Source of the DNA: an uncultured Bacteroidales bacterium
Lineage (GTDB): Bacteria; Bacteroidota; Bacteroidia; Bacteroidales; UBA932
Assembly: GCA_947305045.1 (NCBI GenBank)
Contig: CAMZCW010000047.1
Location: forward strand, 1 to 13,236
Direction of reading: 5' to 3'
Length of the DNA stretch: 13,236 nt
This document shows, piece by piece, positions 13,138 through 13,236 of the stretch (position 1 is its first letter; the number at the start of each line of letters is the position of its first letter). Below the pieces are notes generated by a model. It did no database searches. It saw nothing but the letters and a program-made list of their open reading frames with translations, and was not told the DNA's origin. A program made the position numbers and the translations under genes.

Positions 13138-13183
13138 CACCGCCCCCAGCCCCCACATCCCCGGGCAAGGTAGTCCCTCTCAA

Positions 13184-13221
13184 AGAGGCCGCTGAAAAAG
13201 GATCCGTTTTTCGAAGCCTCT
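13184..13221. repeat. Nested inverted repeat, possible bidirectional terminator
   Basis: The outer arms AGAGGC (13184-13189) and GCCTCT (13216-13221) are complementary. The inner arms GAAAAA (13194-13199) and TTTTTC (13207-13212) are also complementary, around GGATCCG. A small internal loop (CGCT/GAA) separates the two stems. A T5 run lies at the window end (13232-13236). The shape would suit a transcript-end structure or an intergenic repeat unit. The alternative short hairpin at 13176-13188 competes for the left outer arm. Confidence 0.5.
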
Positions 13222-13236
13222 AAGAATCGCATTTTT

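Larger units (their letters stand above)
13073..13236. other. Non-coding 3' region with C-rich strand bias and stem-loops
   Basis: This 164-nt stretch follows the last gene and runs to the window edge. It contains the 26-bp tandem repeat, many runs of 3-5 C on the + strand (G on the - strand), a short hairpin CCTCT-caa-AGAGG (13176-13188) and a larger nested inverted repeat. No convincing gene is seen on either strand. Transcription of the upstream genes probably ends here. Confidence 0.6.

Noticed and set aside
12825..13232. Minus-strand frame starting in the 3' non-coding region
   Set aside because: It runs antisense into the thioredoxin gene and its composition is Arg/Gly-rich low-complexity sequence from the C-rich tract. 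No family is recognisable.

Overview
The window comes from a Bacteroidota genome, most likely Bacteroidales. Most ORFs start with a lipoprotein signal peptide or an ordinary Sec signal. Families typical of that phylum appear: GLUG-type repeat lipoproteins, a fimbrillin-like N-terminal module, GH127 and GH53 glycosidases, a GxDLY-type SGNH hydrolase, a MetallophosN/C phosphoesterase and a TlpA-like thioredoxin. Start codons lack clear Shine-Dalgarno sites, and one good TAnnTTTG (-7) promoter element is visible. Sampled lines of the flanking genes are about 58-62% G+C. Genus cannot be decided from this sequence. All convincing genes lie on the + strand; there are no tRNA, rRNA, CRISPR or transposase genes.

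Layout. (1) 1-471: 3' end of a GLUG-like glycine-rich surface protein. (2) 484-636: a 50-aa ORF ending in EEGDWE that overlaps the next start by ATGA. (3) 633-3524: a 963-aa lipoprotein with a fimbrillin-like N-terminal module, GLUG-like repeats and a C-terminal beta-rich domain. The small ORF and this lipoprotein form a low-G+C block (about 40-45% in sampled lines). A strong hairpin follows (3551-3579). (4) 3593-7993: a GH127-type lipoprotein glycosidase, then a lipoprotein calcineurin-like phosphoesterase that carries the same N-terminal module as the 963-aa protein. (5) 8048-11351: a tight unit behind a probable promoter: a lipoprotein endonuclease/exonuclease/phosphatase-fold enzyme, an organophosphate:phosphate antiporter-type MFS transporter, and an SGNH hydrolase. 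(6) 11390-13072: a GH53 endo-galactanase lipoprotein and a periplasmic TlpA-like thioredoxin. (7) 13073-13236: non-coding sequence with a 26-bp tandem repeat and nested inverted repeats.

Working together (inference). GH127, GH53 and the SGNH esterase fit trimming of pectin-type arabinan/galactan side chains at the cell surface or in the periplasm. Two exported phosphoesterases beside an OPA-family transporter that keeps the GlpT substrate-binding residues suggest that organophosphates are liberated outside the inner membrane and taken up in exchange for phosphate. There is no SusC/SusD pair or regulator in the window, so it is not a complete classical polysaccharide utilization locus.

The most unusual items are: one fimbrillin-like module fused to two unrelated C-terminal payloads in neighbouring genes; the small ORF translationally coupled to a lipoprotein within a block of foreign composition; and the phosphoesterase plus OPA-transporter unit without a GlpQ-type enzyme.
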